DNA of 64,000 nucleotides from Echinometra lucunter. Taxonomy: Eukaryota; Echinodermata; Echinoidea; Camarodonta; Echinometridae. The notes under the pieces were generated by a model. It was not told the DNA's origin, searched no databases, and saw only the letters and a list, made by a program, of their open reading frames with translations. The position numbers and the translations under genes were made by a program. Location of the stretch: contig CM057169.1 in the NCBI GenBank assembly GCA_029962745.1, positions 21,172,143 to 21,236,142 on the forward strand, given 5' to 3'. Below, in pieces: positions 22,724 to 34,915 of this stretch (positions are counted from its first letter, which is position 1; each line of letters opens with the position of its first letter).

Positions 22724-23221
22724 GTATATGTATATTGTTTATTTTTATTTTTGTCCTTTCAAAAATACTAGAGTATTTCTCCCAAAATGCTGTTGAAGTC
22801 TGTCATTAAAATTCACTTCGCTCCGCAGGTCAACATCGGCCGACGCTGCAGCGCGCTGTAATTACGTACTCAGTATCATATACGTACTCGGTACTAAGCC
22901 TATTCAGTGGCCTGAACGAAAATTTCATTTAATTTAGTACCCTCACCTGACAATTTAATTACGTTTTTTTCTAACTTGATGGACAAATCAACAAGTTGAT
23001 ATATCAATGAAAAGAACTAATCAATTAACTTGTCATGTTTTTGTAAGGATTATTAGACCCTAACGGACTTACAAAGGAGAATTGCATTTGTTACTTTTGC
23101 AACACTCTTTCCTTTGGTATAAATCATCAATAGGTCTACGATTATAAACCTTTCCTCCTACATAAGAGGCGATACGGGATTTTGTGACACCATCTTCACT
23201 TTTAATGACTGATTGATTGAT

Positions 23222-23256
<35 letters not shown>

Positions 23257-23527
23257 CAAGCTTCGAACATACAACAATAGAATAGAGAGAAATTGAAACT
23301 GAAGAAGCTTGAGCAGGATAACCCACGAAAGCTCGAGAGCTTATTTCCAGTGGGGTCCTCAAACACACAAAACATATAAAATAATATTATTTACAGATGA
23401 AGAAAAGGAAAAAAATCAAGATTATGTATAATTTCTAAAACAATCAAATATATATAAAAAAAGGAAAATATGAATCCACCTGGCAGAGAAAAGAAAAGAT
23501 TTGTATTTGGGCTATTTCAGTCATATA

Positions 23528-23621
23528 CCATGTTCGCACTTTTCTTCTCTGACTCTCAAGTGAAAGGTATTTCCTTAAATTCCTATCAGTTGAGAGTCAG
23601 AGCAGAGAAGTGCGAACATGG
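23528..23621. repeat. Near-perfect hairpin, 94 bp
   Basis: The arms CCATGTTCGCACTT...CTTCTCTGACTCTCAA and their complement enclose a loop of about 30 bases. It is a small foldback element or a transcribed hairpin. Confidence 0.7.
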
Positions 23622-23679
23622 TTTCTACAGGACAAGCTGGGTATTGAGGTGATTTTTCGGAATTCTCTTAATTTTACTC

Positions 23680-24169
23680 TTAAAGTGATTACACAATGGT
23701 AAAAAATATTGTGATATATGATCAAGAATAGAATTCTAAGAAATATTACATTAAAAATATGATGATTTTCAATCGAAATCAATGCATTTTGCCTAATTTT
23801 ATCATAAAAAGTCAAGAGCTGACCCAAAAAAATTTGAGGATGAGGTATGACGTAAAAGTGGGTACCCAGCTTCGCGTATTGCAGTTGTGCTGCGCGCTAG
23901 ACTGTACAATATGTATTATACCTTGCGCGCATTTTGCTATAAGTGCGCGACAAGGTACCCACTTTGACGTCATTTTGACGTAAAAGTGGGTACCCAGTTG
24001 AAACCGGGTCACAGCTGAGAGGTCAAAAATATCCTGAAATCTTACCACATTTGGGGGTTTCCTTGGCAACACGAATTTTAAAAAAACTTTAGGCAGATAA
24101 TTTTCTGCTAACAAAATCATGCTCTTTCAAATGAGCTAACATTGTTCCAGCATTGGGTACCCCCTTTAA
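23680..24169 (-). mobile_element. TTAA-flanked element, family 2, copy A (490 bp)
   Basis: It aligns along its length to the reverse of 46439-46917. It starts TTAAAGTGATTACACAATG and ends GGGTACCCCCTTTAA. The interior has several GTGGGTACCC boxes next to TGACGT in both orientations. Non-coding. Confidence 0.8.
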
Positions 24170-25145
24170 GAATAAGAACTTCAAGAATTTACGGGTGCCC
24201 CCTTTTTTCGATACATCTCCGATTCTTATGATCTGAACAGAGATTTTATTCAAGGACTGCAGCATCATCACCTCTGAATTTGATACCCATTTTCTACGGG
24301 AGGCAGAAAGTGTAGTCGAAGGACGTAATTAATTGACAGTCAGTGCTATTTTAATACGGAAATTCACAAAATGAAATTCTACACCAATATTAAAATAACA
24401 TTATGAGAGTGCCATGTTTGCGTAACCAGAGCCTCAGGTGAGCTTTCATCTCGGCTGGGTTTTGTAAAGTGACGCAGTGAATCTAATCACATTAACTATA
24501 CCTGAGCGGTGATGAGTTTGAATAATCTATCACAATTCACAATTCACTTGATGCTTTATAGCGTGCTCCATTGTAGGGTTCATAAAGTATTCTGCTCATT
24601 CATGAGATAAAATCTTGTTTGCATGGCAATGAACTTTCAATATATAATAAAAATGTATACAGAGTGAAGATGGAAGTGATATAGAAATTTATGTGAAAAT
24701 AATAATAAAGTACATGGGCGCAAGAGTTCAAGAGTTTATTTTTTTCATTTCCCAAAAAACAAATAACAACATGGTAATTCGACTAAATTACCATCATATC
24801 ATATTACCATGATTTCATGGTAATTTTTTACAAGAGAAAAGGGGAATAGATGGTGGGGGGGGGGTGGGGAGAGAGAGAGCAAGGGGTTATGAGAGAGGTG
24901 GAGCTTTTCAGAGGTAAAGAGAGTCAGACAGATATACGGCGATAGCAAAAGAGGGTGGAAGGGGGTTAGTCGTCCTGAAGGAAATATGTAAAATAGAAAG
25001 ACACAGTCAAAATGATTATGAACGTGTAGATAGGCCTCTTTTAGACTATTGTATTGTCACCATTTGCTCTCTGTCAATATCACCATTAATATACAGCCTG
25101 CGCTTTTTAGTATTGTACTCCTTTGGTCATACGAAATACGTACAA

Positions 25146-25418
25146 GGCCGTACGCAGGAGGGTTTTTTTTTCCGGGGGAGGGGGTAAGAATATTTTCAAT
25201 ACTTGAGGGAACACGCAAGCTGCGAGGGGGCGAAGCGACCGAGCGGGAGCTTTTGCATTTTTCTAATTGAAAGTGAACGATCTGGTGCTCACTTTGGGTG
25301 GAATTTTAGCAAATTTTGAATAAAAAAGTGGGGAAAAAAGAAGAAAATGGGGGTTACGAAAATTTCGGGGGGGGGGGGGGGGAGCAACTGCATCCCTGTC
25401 CCCTATGTGCGTACGGCC
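25146..25418. mobile_element. Small transposon relic with GGCCGTACGCA ends
   Basis: GGCCGTACGCA at the left and TGCGTACGGCC at the right are perfect inverted ends. The inside is G-rich (GGGGGGGG runs), about 273 bp, and non-coding. Confidence 0.6.
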
Positions 25419-26606
25419 ATGAATACGTAGTAGTTTGAGATGCTGTAAAGTCTAATTATCTAAGTTATAGCTGATCGAAGATGAGGGTAATTAACTCATC
25501 GACACCAATCAAGCGTTTCCTCAGTTACTGTAGTGGTCCGATGGATAGGGATTTTTGCAATAATCTACTAATCCGATCAGTGTACATGGTACAGTATAAT
25601 ACAATTTGATAGACTGCATCTGTAATGAAAATTTTATAAATAAATATGGAGGGGAAAGAGAGGAGGGACAATGACAGATTAAAGAGGGTATAGAGAAAGG
25701 GAGGAGGGAGAGAGAGGGGGGAGAGAGCGTGTGAGAGAGAGAGAGAGAGAGAGAGGGTAGGGGAAGGAAAAAGGGAGATGGAGATAGGAGGGAGATATGG
25801 GGAGGGACGGGAGGGGGAGGATCAAAGAGAGAGAGAGAGAGAAAAAAAAAGAGTCGAAAAATACTAAGAATTTTTTTTTCACTTTAAGCATGTTTAGATA
25901 TGCACAAGCAAACGGCTTAAAAATGAAAAAAAAAAATCAACAGTACAACAAAAAATAACAGAAAAGGGGGTTTTGTGTGCTAAATGAATGGCAAGTAGTC
26001 AGGAATGACGTGCTTTTTTGTTGTTGTTTTTTTTGTTTGCTCTCTCCAAAAATGCTATTGAAAATTCAAGCTTCTCTATAATATATAAAGAATAGTTACA
26101 AGTATGTACAAGTATATTGATTCGAATCGAGTTAATATATAAAACACCATCCAATTTGGGTCTGTGTAGATAACTAGTTGCTTGCCGTTTGTCCAGCCAT
26201 TAAAGGGCACGAGAGTGTTGACAGGGAGGGGGGGGGGGGGAGGCAGCGGTCGTATTTGCATATCAAATGAGAGAAAACAACGCTACGGAGTTCGCAATGT
26301 GGGAGGAGGTCGTATATCCTTGTGTCTCCCCTCTTCCCCCTTTTTAGAGTTTTACCATGGGGATATGATGGGGTGAGTCGTAGCTATTACATGTATATTG
26401 TTCCCATTGTTCTGGTTAAAAAATGAAGAACGACGCATTTTCATTGTACTGTGACGGGGTCGATTATTAATCTATCTCCATTAACCTTGTAATATCCTCA
26501 GTGGCATACGAGGGGTAGGCTTACAAGGGAACGTACTCAGGATAGAAAGGCAAAAACAAAAAAGAAAGAAAGGAAGTAAGAAAAAAGTGAGAAATAAATA
26601 AAGAAT

Positions 26607-26608
26607 GA

Positions 26609-26640
<32 letters not shown>

Positions 26641-26690
26641 AAAGAAAAGAAAGGAAAAAAGAAAGAAAGAAAGAAAAAAGAAAGAAATAA
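26607..26690 (+). repeat. (GAAA)n microsatellite
   Basis: Long GAAA tetranucleotide repeat, partly interrupted by AAAAGAAAAG. Confidence 0.95.
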
Positions 26691-27204
26691 CTAGAGATAG
26701 GGAGAGAGACTGAGGAGGGAAAAGACGTGATTAAGAAAGGTGAAACAATCCCTTTCCACATCCTCCCACGTGCCTTATTCTCACTCATTTCATACACAAA
26801 ATATCCCCCCCCCCCTCACTTCCCTCATGACGTGACTGTCCTCCCCCTGCTTGTGATATGTTCTTTCCCTGTGAGGATTTTGATTGCCTTTATTCTGCTC
26901 ACTCCTGTGTCATGAACTTTATTAACTGTGAATTTTTTTTCTTGCAAACAAGGTACCCTTCAAGGCTTACTACTAGAATATTGACGTCTGATGTCCATTT
27001 TACACCTTTACTTCTATCTGTTTGTGTTCTTTTCTTCCTTCATTTTCTTTGTTTTTATTATTCCTCATCTTCTGACGCTGTGAGCATCTATTATTTCGAC
27101 TCTTTCTTCCTTCCACGTGTCTCACAATTTCAACTGATTCCAAAAGATGCTTCTAATGAGATTTTCATTCTAGGGAACGTGCTTGATGATCCTATGAAGA
27201 CGAC

Positions 27205-28533
27205 ATGGCTGCCATGAATATGTTTCCTTTTTACTCCTTACAGGATGATGAATTGATTTTCTCTTCATTTAATTTTTCTGACATCGATGTCGTTAATTCC
27301 AATAATGATAACCTTCGTGAAGCAGATTTTGCTTCCAAACTTACGGCAAATACTCCTGAATTTAAATATCATATTGATGACAATGATACTGCCTCTAAGT
27401 TCCAAACATCTGAATATATTACTGATTCCCAGTTTAATACGATTTCGCCTCATTTCGAAAAAAACTTTTCATTACTACATTTCAACATAAGAAGCTTAAA
27501 CAGAAACTTTGAATATTTCAAATATATTGTCAGCACTCTGAAATTTCAGTGCTCAGTAATGGGATTGTCTGAGACATGGTTACGAGACGAGTCCGTTTCT
27601 TCTTACTCTCTTGATGGTTTTACTCTTGAAACAAATTCTAGAGCTGAAAAGCGTGGCGGTGGTGTAGCTTTATATATTTCGTCAAAACTAAGGTATAGAT
27701 TATTACATGAATTGTGTTTTATGTCACAAGCTGTTGAAACTATTCTCATTGAAATACATGTACCCAACAGTAGAAATATAATTGTTGGAGTCGTATATCG
27801 ACCTCCACATTCTAATCATGTAGATTTTATTGCAGCTATACAGTCAATAGTTTCATCAAATCATCTTAACTCCAAACATTGCTTCCTAATGGGCGATTTT
27901 AATATTAATCTTTTGCGCTCAGAACTGGATGTCTTCTGTCAGGAATTTCTTGATATTATGTTGTCACAGTCATTTATACCTCTGATCAATAAGCCAACCA
28001 GAATAACAAATTCGTCTGCCTCACTTATTGACAACATTTTTTCCAATTCTCCGGAGTTCGCTAATTCTGGCATCATCATCTCAGACTTAAGTGACCATTT
28101 TCCAATTTATACGTTCCTACCTATAATTGCATCTTCCAAACCAAAGAATAATTCTATTAGTACTTATCGTAAAATGAATAAGTCAAACATGGACAAACTA
28201 AAACATAGTTTAGGAACAGTTGATTGGCAAGGTGTCCTTAATAATAATGATGCCAATGTGGCTTTTGATTTATTCCTTGATCACTTCACAAAGTGCTTTG
28301 ATAGAGATATTCCTTTGAAAAGTTCTAATCGAAAGTCTGATTATAAAAAGATCCCGCGCTACCCTTGGATTTCCCAATCACTTTTACGCTCAATAAATAG
28401 GAAAAATCGCTTATTTTACAGATATAAATCTAAACCTACAGAGACACGTGAGAGAAAATACAAGTGTTACAAGAATACTTTGACTTCTGTCTTGCGTAAT
28501 GCCAAAAAGGAGTATTTTTTTCAAACAATTTGA
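27205..28533 (+). CDS. LINE endonuclease domain (frameshifted from RT)
   Basis: The frame gives 442 residues. Endonuclease/exonuclease/phosphatase-fold motifs appear in order: NIRSLNR (94-100), SETW (122-125), GGGVALYI near 151, VVYRPP near 196, GDFNI (230-234) and SDHF (296-299). It nicks target DNA in the element's life cycle. The frame ends at a TGA just after a run of seven T, where one extra T shifts it out of the RT frame, so in the active ancestor the two were probably one protein. Confidence 0.9.
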   Translation: MAAMNMFPFYSLQDDELIFSSFNFSDIDVVNSNNDNLREADFASKLTANTPEFKYHIDDNDTASKFQTSEYITDSQFNTISPHFEKNFSLLHFNIRSLNRNFEYFKYIVSTLKFQCSVMGLSETWLRDESVSSYSLDGFTLETNSRAEKRGGGVALYISSKLRYRLLHELCFMSQAVETILIEIHVPNSRNIIVGVVYRPPHSNHVDFIAAIQSIVSSNHLNSKHCFLMGDFNINLLRSELDVFCQEFLDIMLSQSFIPLINKPTRITNSSASLIDNIFSNSPEFANSGIIISDLSDHFPIYTFLPIIASSKPKNNSISTYRKMNKSNMDKLKHSLGTVDWQGVLNNNDANVAFDLFLDHFTKCFDRDIPLKSSNRKSDYKKIPRYPWISQSLLRSINRKNRLFYRYKSKPTETRERKYKCYKNTLTSVLRNAKKEYFFQTI

Positions 28534-30313
28534 ACAACACAAAAATGACAGCAAACATACATGGAAATTGATTAATAATGCACTCAACCGGAAAAACTCT
28601 AAAACTTATATTTCTGAAATCAAGGTTAATGATGTTTGTTTGCAAAACCCAGATGAAATTGCCGAAAGCATCAATGATTTTTTTGTTAATATCGGACCCA
28701 ACCTTGCCCAAGACATACCCCCATCAAATCGACCCTTTTACTCAAGTCTAGACCAACCTAATACACAATCTTTATTTCTAACACCTATACAGCCAGAAGA
28801 AATTATTGATATTACTAACAACTTAAAGGATAAAAAAGCTGCTGGATATGATGGCATTACTAATTCTCTCTTGAAACATATTATGACTGAAATTATTGTC
28901 CCACTTACACATATATTCAATCTATCATTACTTACCGGAACAGTCCCTCTTAAAATGAAAATAGCGAAAGTAATTCCAATTTTTAAAAAAGGTGACCCAC
29001 TCGATCGAGGAAATTACAGACCGATTTCCTTGTTAACTTCATTTTCGAAAATCTTAGAAAAACTTGTTTATTCTCGTCTGATTAAATTTTTATCTAGTTG
29101 TAAAATACTATCAGATAATCAATTTGGTTTTCGCAAAAAACATGCTACAGACCATGCTATGATAATTCTTATTGATCAAATAATTCGTGCCATTGATAAC
29201 CATTCGCATACAATAGGTTTGTTCCTGGACTTCTCCAAGGCCTTCGACACTATAGATCACGAAATTTTGTTATATAAACTTTCATACTATGGAATTAGAG
29301 GGAGGGCCTTGGAGTGGTTCAGGAGCTACCTGACCGAAAGAAAGCAATTTACATATATAAACAACACAACATCTTCAACTAAAACAATTAGATGCGGTGT
29401 TCCGCAGGGTTCCCTTTTGGGTCCGCTCCTTTTTATTTTATACCTCAATGATTTCAAAAAATCTTCTAATATCTTATCATTCATATTATTCGCTGATGAC
29501 TCTAATATTTTCCTCTCCGAACGTGATCCACAAATTCTCCTGAATAAAATCAATTCCGAATTAGTTTATGTACAAGACTGGATAAGAGCAAACAAATTAT
29601 CCTTAAATATTAACAAAACACATTACATGATATTCAGTAATTCTATTGACTCTCTCCCAGGCCCTGTACATATTAATGGAAAAGATCTTCAACGGGTCCA
29701 ATGTACTAAGTTTCTTGGGATCTTTATTGATGACAAACTCTCCTGGAAATTTCATATTGACTACTTGTGCAGATTAGTATCAAGAAATATTGGCGTTATT
29801 AACAAATTAAAGCATATGTTTCCCTTTCAAATTTTATTATCGCTTTATACGACACTTATTTATCCCTATCTAACATATGGAATCTTAGCGTGGGGCAACT
29901 CCTCCAAGATTTTTAGTAATAGAATACTTATTTTACAAAAACGAATCCTGAGAATAATACATAATGTTCACTTTCGTTCTCACACCGACATCTTATTTTT
30001 CAATAACAAAATATTAAAAATAGAAGATCTATATAACTGGCACTTAGGAATTTTCATGTTTCAGTTATCACAAAACGCGCTGCCCTCCCCTCTTATTGCT
30101 ATTTTCACAAGGAATTGTGAAATTCACTCATATCCCACACGACAATCAAATCAGTATCATTCTCCGTTCTTACGGACATCCCTTGCCCAAAAAACTGTAA
30201 TCTTCACTGGACCTAAGTACTGGAATGAAATTCACCCATCTCTCAAATTGATTCCCAGGCTCTCCCCCTTCAAAAAACAATTAAAACAATTAATTTTACA
30301 GTCGTACATCTAA
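28499..30313 (+). CDS. LINE reverse transcriptase domain
   Basis: The frame gives 604 residues and begins within the overlap with the endonuclease frame. RT motifs: NYRPISLL (172-179), QFGFRKKHAT near 208, LDFSKAFDTIDH (243-254), GVPQGSLLGP (300-309) and the active site FADDSNIF (331-338). The C-terminal part ends PRLSPFKKQLKQLIL. All catalytic Asp positions are present. Only the T-run shift at 28515-28521 disables the element, so it inserted recently. The listed ATG is unlikely to be a native start. Confidence 0.93.
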   Translation: MPKRSIFFKQFEQHKNDSKHTWKLINNALNRKNSKTYISEIKVNDVCLQNPDEIAESINDFFVNIGPNLAQDIPPSNRPFYSSLDQPNTQSLFLTPIQPEEIIDITNNLKDKKAAGYDGITNSLLKHIMTEIIVPLTHIFNLSLLTGTVPLKMKIAKVIPIFKKGDPLDRGNYRPISLLTSFSKILEKLVYSRLIKFLSSCKILSDNQFGFRKKHATDHAMIILIDQIIRAIDNHSHTIGLFLDFSKAFDTIDHEILLYKLSYYGIRGRALEWFRSYLTERKQFTYINNTTSSTKTIRCGVPQGSLLGPLLFILYLNDFKKSSNILSFILFADDSNIFLSERDPQILLNKINSELVYVQDWIRANKLSLNINKTHYMIFSNSIDSLPGPVHINGKDLQRVQCTKFLGIFIDDKLSWKFHIDYLCRLVSRNIGVINKLKHMFPFQILLSLYTTLIYPYLTYGILAWGNSSKIFSNRILILQKRILRIIHNVHFRSHTDILFFNNKILKIEDLYNWHLGIFMFQLSQNALPSPLIAIFTRNCEIHSYPTRQSNQYHSPFLRTSLAQKTVIFTGPKYWNEIHPSLKLIPRLSPFKKQLKQLILQSYI

Positions 30314-30818
30314 TTCTTTTTTCTCTCCCTCTATTTAGCTTGAAATGTCTGACACGTGGAACCCTCTATTCACATCTATGTCTTTTTTCTTCTCCTTTCT
30401 TCCTTTTATGTTCCTTCTCTCTTCCTTCTTTCACATTTATCTTTCTCTTCTTCTTATAGCCTTCTTTTTCTCTAATTTTATGGGGGTTTTTTTTCATTTT
30501 TTCTACAAGGCAATGTATAATCCTCCATAATTTGGTATATACAAATTTATTTTGACTTTATAACTTGATAATTGTATTTGATCACCGAGGAACTAATGTT
30601 TTACAAGCTTTGCTTTTTTTTAGTTCCTCATTTCTCATGTTTTCTATTTGCTGTATAATCGTGCTATAGGTTTTGTATATGTATCTATGTATCTATTGCC
30701 AACTTGCTTCAATTTTTGTATATCATTTTTTCTTATATTGTAATTTCTGTTTGTTTGTTTGATATGTATTTACGTTACATGAGAAATAAAACACGCCTGA
30801 ACTGAACTGGACCATTCT

Positions 30819-30966
30819 GGGCCCCGTTTCACAAAACTTGTTACCAATAACAAGTTGCAATAACTGCTGTAAGCTTCTGAAATCCTTGCATCTGATTGGC
30901 TGAGAGCAGATTTGTCATAGAAATGTGGCAGTTGTTACTGATAACAAGTTTTATGAAACTGGGCCC
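30819..30966. mobile_element. Hairpin MITE (GGGCCCCGTTTCACAAAA), copy 3
   Basis: The ends GGGCCCCGTTTCACAAAACT and AGTTTTATGAAACTGGGCCC are inverted. Internal arms TGTTACCAATAACAAG and CTGATAACAAG pair, and the ATCTGATTGGCTGAGAG block is shared with other copies. 148 bp. Confidence 0.8.
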
Positions 30967-31143
30967 TGTCTCTTCTCCGCGAATACTGAAAAAAATTAAT
31001 GCTTTAATACAAAATTTATGGCGATCTAATCAACTTAAAAGGCTTTCAAGAATCAACTCTACAGCAGTTGATGTACGCTCTATGCACAGAAATCACTGTG
31101 GTATATAATAGTGTATTCCTTTAAAATATGTCTGCACATTTCA

Positions 31144-31260
31144 AAAGTTTGATTAGATTTGATTTGATTTTCTCCACTTTTGTTTTTCTTTAAGAAATCA
31201 CAATAAATTGCACATAATTGTATAATAATAGATATAATAATGGATATAATCGAAATATAA
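31144..31260 (-). mobile_element. Possible LINE 3' end remnant
   Basis: The run GTTTGATTAGATTTGATTTG followed by AT-rich sequence resembles the tail of a LINE on the - strand. Confidence 0.3.
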
Positions 31261-31623
31261 AAATGATAGTACAAAAACGTGAGTATAATGTACAAGAATT
31301 CAATGAAGTCATCAAAATAATTGGTGAGGGATCTGTAGCAAAACAAAAATGGTGGAACCTAATTGAAAAACATTATTTGTACTACATTATACTTATAAAT
31401 CAATTTTTGATTTAGGATGGACGATTAATCATCAAACACCCTGTCTAATGACGAGCAACCCTTGAGCATCATGATTTTTTTAAAAATACTTTACAGTCAC
31501 CTTCATCAAGATTTGAGATATCCGAATCTTGAAAAAAAAACCTTTGCCTTGACAAATCATGTATGAAATTGCCTTGTAAAACACAATAGGCATGAATGCC
31601 AAAATAGGGACTCCGAATTGTGA

Positions 31624-31628
<5 letters not shown>

Positions 31629-31670
<42 letters not shown>

Positions 31671-31875
31671 CTCTCTCTCTCTCTCTATCTTTCTTTATAA
31701 AATTCGAAGATAAATTCTGAAATTAAAGTATTGTCAGCCTTCCTGTTTTTTGACAAAGATCGTGGATCGCGCTTACCTGCAGCTTTTGTTTTTTTTGCTA
31801 AAAAAGTCATGACCATGTTCATCACTCATCTCTATTTGCCAGTTTGGACCTTTGAATGAAACGAATTTCAGAGGG

Positions 31876-31916
<41 letters not shown>

Positions 31917-31970
31917 AGAGAGGGGGGGGGGGGGGGAGGGAGAGGGAGAGAGAAAGAGAGAGAGAGTGTG
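31629..31970 (+). repeat. (CT)n block and (GA)n block 190 bp apart
   Basis: (CT)n occupies about 31629-31689 and (GA)n with a G-run about 31878-31970. The two are complementary and could fold together. Confidence 0.9.
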
Positions 31971-32540
31971 TGTATTGTTTTACTGCATTTTATTGAACTT
32001 TCAATTTTGTTGTTACTTAAAACATAAAGTAAATAAAGAATAAACGTTCATTAAAGTTGCATTTTATAAACAAAAAATCACAGTAACAGTCATAAACAAG
32101 AAGAAAAAAGGGAACAATAATAACTAATAACAAGAGCACCAAGAATCTAGCTACTATGGGGGTATATACAAAACATTAGATAAGTTTCAAGGGATATTGT
32201 CTGCTGAAAAAGTATTGAAAAATTAATCCTAAGCAGATTAATTACTATCCTTGTGTTGGTTACTCAGGCATGTCAGGGACAATAATAAGCTCATCGTCGT
32301 AATGAACTTTGTATTTGACACTAGCAATCGGCCCTGTCAGTCGTCAGTCGATTGATGATTATCAGGGTGACTATTAAGCAGTTGAGCGTAAATTGATTAT
32401 GTTAAACTGAGCCATTTGTGGTCACAGAAAAGTGTCCTTTTAGTTGGATAATTGGTTCAGGCAGTGGAGGGTCAGTTATAGGCGACACACGAGGAGAGGG
32501 CTGGGGGAATCATACCAGGTATTGAAAACAAAATTAACAA

Positions 32541-32698
32541 GCACTAGTAGTTTAAGCTTCTAACAACCTTAAATTCTGTAGGCAAGCTTTCGTCCACTCC
32601 CGTGGACTTTCTCAAGCCAAGTGATCAGTCACACTGTTTCTAGTTGCTGGCTGCTGGCTACAAAATTTAAGGTTGGTAGAAGCTTCAAGTACTAGTGC
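32541..32698. repeat. Inverted-repeat-flanked remnant, possibly Penelope-like
   Basis: The outer arms (left TTTAAGCTTCTAACAACCTT, right complement AAGGTTGGTAGAAGCTTCAA) flank a core that on the - strand reads CTTGAGAAAGTCCACGGGAG followed by TGGACGAAAGCTTGCC. A phrase of this type is often found near the 3' part of GIY-YIG-bearing Penelope-like elements. That assignment is from memory of pattern and uncertain. Confidence 0.4.
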
Positions 32699-33137
32699 AT
32701 GATTACCCCCAACGGATGAAAGATTTCTGTATCAAAATTTACTAGGCTATCTAGGTGTATGGGATGGCCAGTTCCTTCTCTTCTCTTTTCTTTTCTTTTT
32801 TTTTTTCAGACCTGCGACAAGCCGGAGGGGGGGGGGGGGTGTGAAGCACAAGGGGAAAGACGCGAACGAAGAAATGATAAGGGTGTCCAACTGGAAAGGT
32901 GAAAGGAAACGCTGAATTGGAAAAAGAAGGCTGTGCAGTTATCATGGTTATGGGTAATTAACTGACTATAGATAGCTCTAGTGTGTAGAACTGCCCTTGA
33001 GCAGAACAACCGTAGCAGAGGAAAGAAAAGAAAGAATGAGCTTATGCCATCCCAAGGCTACTTTTATCACGTTCTTCGCTACTTTTATGCAAAAAGTATT
33101 CGAGACATATCACAAATATCTTGATTGTATTATCATA

Positions 33138-33276
33138 ATCACCACCACCACCATCACCACCATTATCCATATCATCTTCATGAGTTTAATCATCATCATC
33201 CACATCATCATCATCATCATCATCACAATCATCATCATCACCATCGTCATCATCATCACCATCATCATCACCATCG

Positions 33277-33307
<31 letters not shown>

Positions 33308-33330
33308 CACCAACATCTTCACCACCTCCG
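33138..33330 (+). repeat. (CAT/CAC)n trinucleotide microsatellite
   Basis: It produces artificial poly-His and poly-Met frames and is not a gene. A G-run follows at about 33517-33538. Confidence 0.95.
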
Positions 33331-34177
33331 CCGCCACATCACAACCACCACCACTACCATCATCGCCATTACCATCATTATCATTAATCCATTCCCAGAA
33401 AAAAATCATATCCTGAATATTGCATAATTATTGTAATTAAAGTGGTGAATATGGCAAGGTCATGAAGAAAGATTACTATTAAACACGACCACCGAAGTAA
33501 ATCCGTTTCGAGAAGGAGGGGGGGGGGGGGGGGGGGGGTGATTGAAATCTTTTCCCGTATTTATAGCGCGAACTCACACGCACACCCTAACCATAAGACC
33601 CTCACCCACCCGCACACCCTCACTCACCCTCACACACACCCATCCACACGCATACTCTCGGGACCTTCTAATCTTATCTCTGGTTTTTAATAGCATTAAA
33701 AAAAAAGATTGATTAAAATATTGTTTCGTCTTCGAAAAGTGGCGGTATATTTGTACACACACCACCCCCCCCCCTCTCCAAAAAGTGTGTGTGTGTGTGG
33801 GGGGGGGGGGAGATACTGGCATAAATTCTGAGGGATTTTACTCCAATGAACACGACAGAAGTGCGTCTGAGTATGACGTATATCAAAAGCGATGACGGAA
33901 TACGTACCATAATTTTAATTGCAACTCTGTTTGGCAGTGACTTCGGAGGAGGAATCCCATCTTCATATCATAAATTGTTTATCTCCGCTGCAACTAAAAT
34001 GCGGTTGACATAAATGTTGATATTCGTGGAAATCGATACTGCACTTCATCCAATATTGAGACTTTGCTTCTCTTTTTGCAAAATCAATTGCTTTTCTTAT
34101 TTTTTTTTACTTAGCAGTCATTTAAAACGGACAAAAATCCGCAGTTCCTTATGGAGTAGATGTAAACCCATTTAATA

Positions 34178-34915
34178 ATGATTCTGGACAGTTTTATTCC
34201 TTTCGCCAGTTTGGTTTTTATCTTCACGCCATTACTAATATCAGGTAGGTAATAAATTTACTAACAAATACTGTAATTTGATTTTGTTCTTTTGTTAAAA
34301 TTCATGATGTTAAAACATTTCTTTGTTACTATCAAACATGTTTGCACTGAATCTTCATGCAGTTTGATTCTATGTCCAGTGTTTTGGTTTGTAAATATTT
34401 TCACGAATAGGCAATAGTCATGATTTACCATTGTAAGAAAATTGATTTGAAAAAATAATAAACATTTATTAAAGTGAATTCAGTTTGCGGTGATCTGAAT
34501 CTTGATATCTTATTTTAAAGAAGTGAATATTTCAGACTTTCACATCATTCTTCTTATATCGAAATTCTCGGTCGAAAATGCTCAGATATTTAAAGATTGA
34601 TTCTTTACTGTTAGATGACTAAGATTTAAGAGTTATTTAACAAACAATCGTAAAGGCAACAGCAATATATTCTATACCTCCACAATATTCGTTATGCAGT
34701 ACACCCTGTTGTAGCCGCTTTTCGACAGATTTCAAAGTGTAGCGATGGCTTAGGGCTAAATTACACCATACCTATGTTCGAGGTCTGCCGGGAGCAACCC
34801 AATGAAGATGGCAAGCTGATGCCTACCATCCCGAAGATCATCCCGCATCCAGGGATAGGGTGTAATACCTCTCGTCGGACGAGTGCACTGGGATACCGCC
34901 AATGTAGATTCCCAG
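34178..34915 (+). CDS. Lectin gene exons 1-2: signal peptide and Cys-containing N-terminal segment
   Basis: Exon 1 (34178-34244) starts ATG ATT CTG and ends ATATCAG|GTAGGT in phase 1. Exon 2 (34700-34915) joins in frame as VHPVVAAFRQISKCSDGLG and contains FEVCREQPN, GIGCNTSRR and YRQCRFPG. Four Cys suggest two disulphides. I do not recognise the domain. Confidence 0.65.

Larger units (their letters stand above)
24170..27170. other. Gene-free intergenic stretch
   Basis: No splice-bounded coding region is seen. The stretch holds purine-rich low complexity (24840-24900, 25680-25850, 26540-26715), a possible LINE tail near 24722-24840 and the element at 25146-25418. Confidence 0.6.
27205..30810 (+). 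mobile_element. CR1/L2-group non-LTR retrotransposon (LINE), nearly complete
   Basis: It contains an apurinic endonuclease reading frame followed by a reverse transcriptase frame. The 3' UTR ends AATAAAACACGCCTGAACTG with a short TGAAC tandem, as in CR1/L2 LINEs. The true 5' end is not clear and may lie up to about 200 bases upstream. No nucleic-acid-binding first ORF was recognised. A hairpin MITE starts eight bases after the 3' end. Confidence 0.9.

Noticed and set aside
23069..23368. Open frame on the - strand with RAFVGYPAQASS-like sequence
   Set aside because: It is interrupted by a long homopolymer (Lys run), with no splice sites or known domain. It may be part of an unrecognised repeat.
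33110..33427. Poly-His and poly-Met open frames
   Set aside because: They are translations of a CAT trinucleotide microsatellite on both strands, without gene context.
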